Assembly (NCBI RefSeq): GCF_025854275.1
Contig: NZ_CP107567.1
Location: 3,658,001-3,722,000 of the forward strand
Source: Streptomyces peucetius
GTDB lineage: Bacteria; Actinomycetota; Actinomycetes; Streptomycetales; Streptomycetaceae
DNA length: 64,000 nt
Direction: 5' to 3'
The notes beneath the pieces were generated by a model. That model was not told the origin of the DNA. It did not search any database and saw only the letters and a program-made list of their open reading frames with translations. Within the stretch, counting starts at the first letter, position 1; the number at the start of each line of letters is the position of its first letter. Positions 61,834-64,000 of this stretch are shown in pieces. The translations under genes and the position numbers were made by a program.

Positions 61834-62001
61834 GTGCCCCAGCAGGACCTGTCGGCCGGTGAGCCGGCGACGCACCTCACCACGACCGTCGAGCGCGGTT
61901 CCTTCGCCGTCGCCCGTTGCAGCTGCGGCTGGTCGGGCCCGGCCAGACGCTCCCGCGACACGGCCCGGACGGACGCCAGGTCGCACACCTCGGAGCCGTG
62001 A
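61834..62001 (+). CDS. 55-residue CxCGW small protein
   Basis: GTG start with TACCTT about eight bases upstream and no ribosome site, so probably leaderless. The sequence is ordered up to ERGSFAVARCSCGWSGPARRSRDTARTDA, a short CxC-G-W core reminiscent of one half of a zinc ribbon, then a Ser/Thr tail. Such CSCGWxGPxR proteins recur in streptomycetes. A nucleic-acid or metal role is possible but unproven. Confidence 0.62.
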   Translation: MPQQDLSAGEPATHLTTTVERGSFAVARCSCGWSGPARRSRDTARTDARSHTSEP

Positions 62002-62100
62002 GCCGGTGGCACCCCGGCGACATGCCCCGCTGTGCCCGGCGACCCGACCGCGACGGGAACCCACCGGTCACGGGAGCCGTCTCGTTCCCCAGGAGGTTCC

Positions 62101-63672
62101 ATGGAGCTGGACCGGCGATCGCTGCTGACCACCGCTGTCGTCGCCCTGACCACGAGCGCCGCCGCCGGCTGCACGGGCCAGGAGACGGGCGCCCCGACGC
62201 GCACCCCCGTCCCCACCCGTACCCCGCCGACGCCGTCCTCCGGCACGGCCGCCGCCCCGGACTGGGCCGCACTCGCCCGCGGTCTCGACGGCCGGCTGAT
62301 CCGGCCCGGGGACGCGGATTACGCGAGCTCGCGGCAGCTGTACAACACCCGCTTCGACTCGCTGAAGCCGGCGGCCGTCGCCTATGTGGCGGGCGAGGAC
62401 GACGTGCGCGAGTGCCTCGCCTACGCGAAGGCGCACGGCACCCCCGTGTCGATCCGCAACGGCGGCCACTCCTACGGCGGCTGGTCGTCCGGGAACGGGC
62501 GCCTCGTCATCGACGTGTCGTCACTGGACCGGATCGGGGCCGACGGCTCGATCGGCGCCGGCGCCAAACTCGTCGACGTCTACAACACCCTCGCCCGGCA
62601 CGGCCGTACCGTCCCCGCCGGCTCCTGTCCCACCGTGGGCCTCTCCGGCCTCGCCCTCGGCGGCGGGCACGGCGTCACCTCCCGCGCCTACGGGCTGACC
62701 TGCGACAGCATGACGGAGGCCACGATCGTCACCGCCGACGGCAAGCGGCTGGTCGTGAGCGCGAACGAGAACAAGGACCTCTTCTGGGCACTGCGCGGCG
62801 CGGGCAACGGCAACTTCGGCGTCGTGACCGGGTTCCGTTTCCGTACGCACCCGGCGCCCGAGACCGTCTCCGCGTTCCTCAACTGGCCCTGGCAGAAGGC
62901 GGAGCCGGTGCTCGCCGCCTGGCAGCGCTGGGGCCCCGGCCAGCCGGACGAGATCTGGTCGTCGCTCCACCTCGCCGCCGGCCCCGGCGGCTCCCGCCCC
63001 ACCCTGTCCGTCGCCGCCTTCACGCTCGGCAGTCAAGGCGATCTGCAGAACGCGCTCGACCGGCTCGCGGACGCGGTCGGTTCGCCCGCCTCCTCCGTCG
63101 CCCTGCGCCCCCGCAGCTACCGCGACGCCATGCTCGGCTACGCGAACTGCCTCTCCCTCACCGAGGAGCAGTGCCGGCTGCCGGGCACCACCCCGGGCCG
63201 TGACCGGCAGGGCGCGCTGCCCCGGGAGACGTACGCCTCGGCCTCCGACTTCTACGACCGCGACATCACGGCCGGCGGGCGGCGCGCGCTGATCGCGGCG
63301 GCGGAGGCGTTCACCCGCATCCCGGCCGGCGCGAGCGGCGGCGGCGGTTCGATCGCGCTGACCGCGCTCGGCGGCGCGATCAACCGGGTCGATCCGCTGG
63401 CGACGTCGTTCGTGCACCGGCGCTCGCGGATGCTGGCCCAGTACATCGCCGCCTGGCGGCCGGGCACGGAGGGAACCTCCCAGCAGGCGTGGCTGAAGGA
63501 CACCCATGCGTCGATGCGCCGGTACGCGTCGGGAGCGGCGTACCAGAACTACGCCGACCCGACTCTCACCGACTGGCGCCGCGCCTACTACGGCCCGGCC
63601 CTCGACCGGCTCACCCGCCTGAAGAGGCAGTACGACCCCGACCGCCTCTTCGACTTCCCGCAGGCGCTGTAG
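62101..63672 (+). CDS. exported bicovalent FAD oxidoreductase (BBE-like)
   Basis: A 523-residue PCMH-type flavoenzyme with berberine-bridge C-terminus. A twin-arginine-like DRRSLL start and a lipobox-like AAGC (C24) predict an exported, possibly lipid-anchored protein. FAD would be attached to H123 (GGHSYGG) and C176 (SCPTVG), the two sites of bicovalent oxidases of oligosaccharides or natural products. The C-terminal YQNYADP and FDFPQAL motif is typical. AGGAGG precedes the ATG. Confidence 0.9.
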   Translation: MELDRRSLLTTAVVALTTSAAAGCTGQETGAPTRTPVPTRTPPTPSSGTAAAPDWAALARGLDGRLIRPGDADYASSRQLYNTRFDSLKPAAVAYVAGEDDVRECLAYAKAHGTPVSIRNGGHSYGGWSSGNGRLVIDVSSLDRIGADGSIGAGAKLVDVYNTLARHGRTVPAGSCPTVGLSGLALGGGHGVTSRAYGLTCDSMTEATIVTADGKRLVVSANENKDLFWALRGAGNGNFGVVTGFRFRTHPAPETVSAFLNWPWQKAEPVLAAWQRWGPGQPDEIWSSLHLAAGPGGSRPTLSVAAFTLGSQGDLQNALDRLADAVGSPASSVALRPRSYRDAMLGYANCLSLTEEQCRLPGTTPGRDRQGALPRETYASASDFYDRDITAGGRRALIAAAEAFTRIPAGASGGGGSIALTALGGAINRVDPLATSFVHRRSRMLAQYIAAWRPGTEGTSQQAWLKDTHASMRRYASGAAYQNYADPTLTDWRRAYYGPALDRLTRLKRQYDPDRLFDFPQAL

Positions 63673-63699
63673 GCCCCGGCCGCACGTCCGTGCCGCGGG

Positions 63700-64000
63700 T
63701 CAGGCGGCGAGGCCGTTCTCTCCGGGGCCGTCGGCCCGTGGGTCCGGGATGCCCAGCGTCTCCGCCCGCGGCGCGGTCCCGGCCGCGGCACGCTTCGACC
63801 GTACGACCCACCCGAAGTGGCGCGAGGCCGCGATCGCCGACACCAACGGGGTGAGCAGCGCGAGGGCGAGCGGCGCGAGCAGCAGCGCCGCCGCCGTGCC
63901 GAGCGCGAACCCGCCGATGACGTCGGTCGGGTAGTGCACGCCCATGTAGACCCGGCAGAAACCTTCGGCGACCGCGAGGCCCAGAGCGGCGAGCCCGAAC
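63700..64000 (-). CDS. PAP2-family phosphatase, C-terminal part only
   Basis: The gene is cut by the right edge. The visible part contains the last catalytic block RVYMGVHYPTDVIGG (motif 3, with catalytic His and Asp), one long membrane helix (ALGTAAALLLAPLALALLTPLVSAI) and a basic then acidic tail. Likely undecaprenyl-pyrophosphate or phosphatidate phosphatase in the membrane. Confidence 0.82.
   Translation of the reverse strand, partial: FGLAALGLAVAEGFCRVYMGVHYPTDVIGGFALGTAAALLLAPLALALLTPLVSAIAASRHFGWVVRSKRAAAGTAPRAETLGIPDPRADGPGENGLAA

Overview
The window is a very G+C-rich actinobacterial chromosome segment, almost certainly Streptomyces or a close relative. The support is genus-typical genes in a compact core layout: both mycothiol genes mshA and mshD, GlnR, the nickel regulator Nur, the c-di-GMP-dependent anti-sigma factor RsiG, tandem DevA/DevE GntR regulators with DevB, CsoR, PitH1 and ppk-pstSCAB. 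GTG starts, 4-bp ATGA/GTGA overlaps and probably leaderless starts are common. No tRNA, rRNA, CRISPR array, prophage or intact transposase gene was seen.

Left part (1-22.1 kb): the start of an MFS exporter, YbjN, mshA (minus) diverging from a methyltransferase, an NlpC/P60 cell-wall hydrolase, and a receiver-PP2C phosphatase. An XRE regulator/HBHA-like/DUF2516 trio follows, matching the mycobacterial Rv0474-Rv0476 neighbourhood and preceded by a 28-bp near-perfect palindrome. From 8 to 20 kb the content looks more accessory: DUF2785, nitroreductase, an HD-like protein, an HxlR/imine-reductase divergent pair, two phosphotransferases, a HelR-like RNA-polymerase motor coupled to an aldo/keto reductase, and two coupled TetR regulators facing a drug ABC exporter across tandem 21-bp operator-like repeats.

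Middle part (20.4-44 kb): development and metabolism. devB-devA and devE are each paired with a divergent, unnamed 55-61 residue two-helix membrane protein, so the duplicated unit is larger than the regulator alone. Next come an Eis-like acetyltransferase, asparaginase, rsiG, dtd, ygfZ, nur, a nitrobindin-like protein, a 32-residue membrane protein, and three translationally coupled membrane-anchored proteins that look like diverged paralogues. A DUF1416/rhodanese operon sits behind a cysteine-containing leader peptide. LmeA-like, MoaD-like and hydrolase genes, glnR (with a terminator-like hairpin in its upstream region), a LacI regulator and an HtrA-MprA-MprB-like envelope-stress module complete this part. 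A non-coding element with imperfect inverted ends lies between the LacI and htrA genes.

Right part (44-64 kb): PI-PLC and 5'-nucleotidase exported phosphoesterases, a decayed YhcG-type nuclease gene, mshD, then a phosphate/polyphosphate block: ppk, a CHAD protein and a NUDIX hydrolase, pstS (PHO-box repeats upstream) with pstCAB, and pitH1 with its DUF47 partner on the opposite strand. The window ends with csoR and its operator, small conserved proteins, a lipoprotein, an exported bicovalent flavin oxidoreductase and a truncated PAP2 phosphatase.
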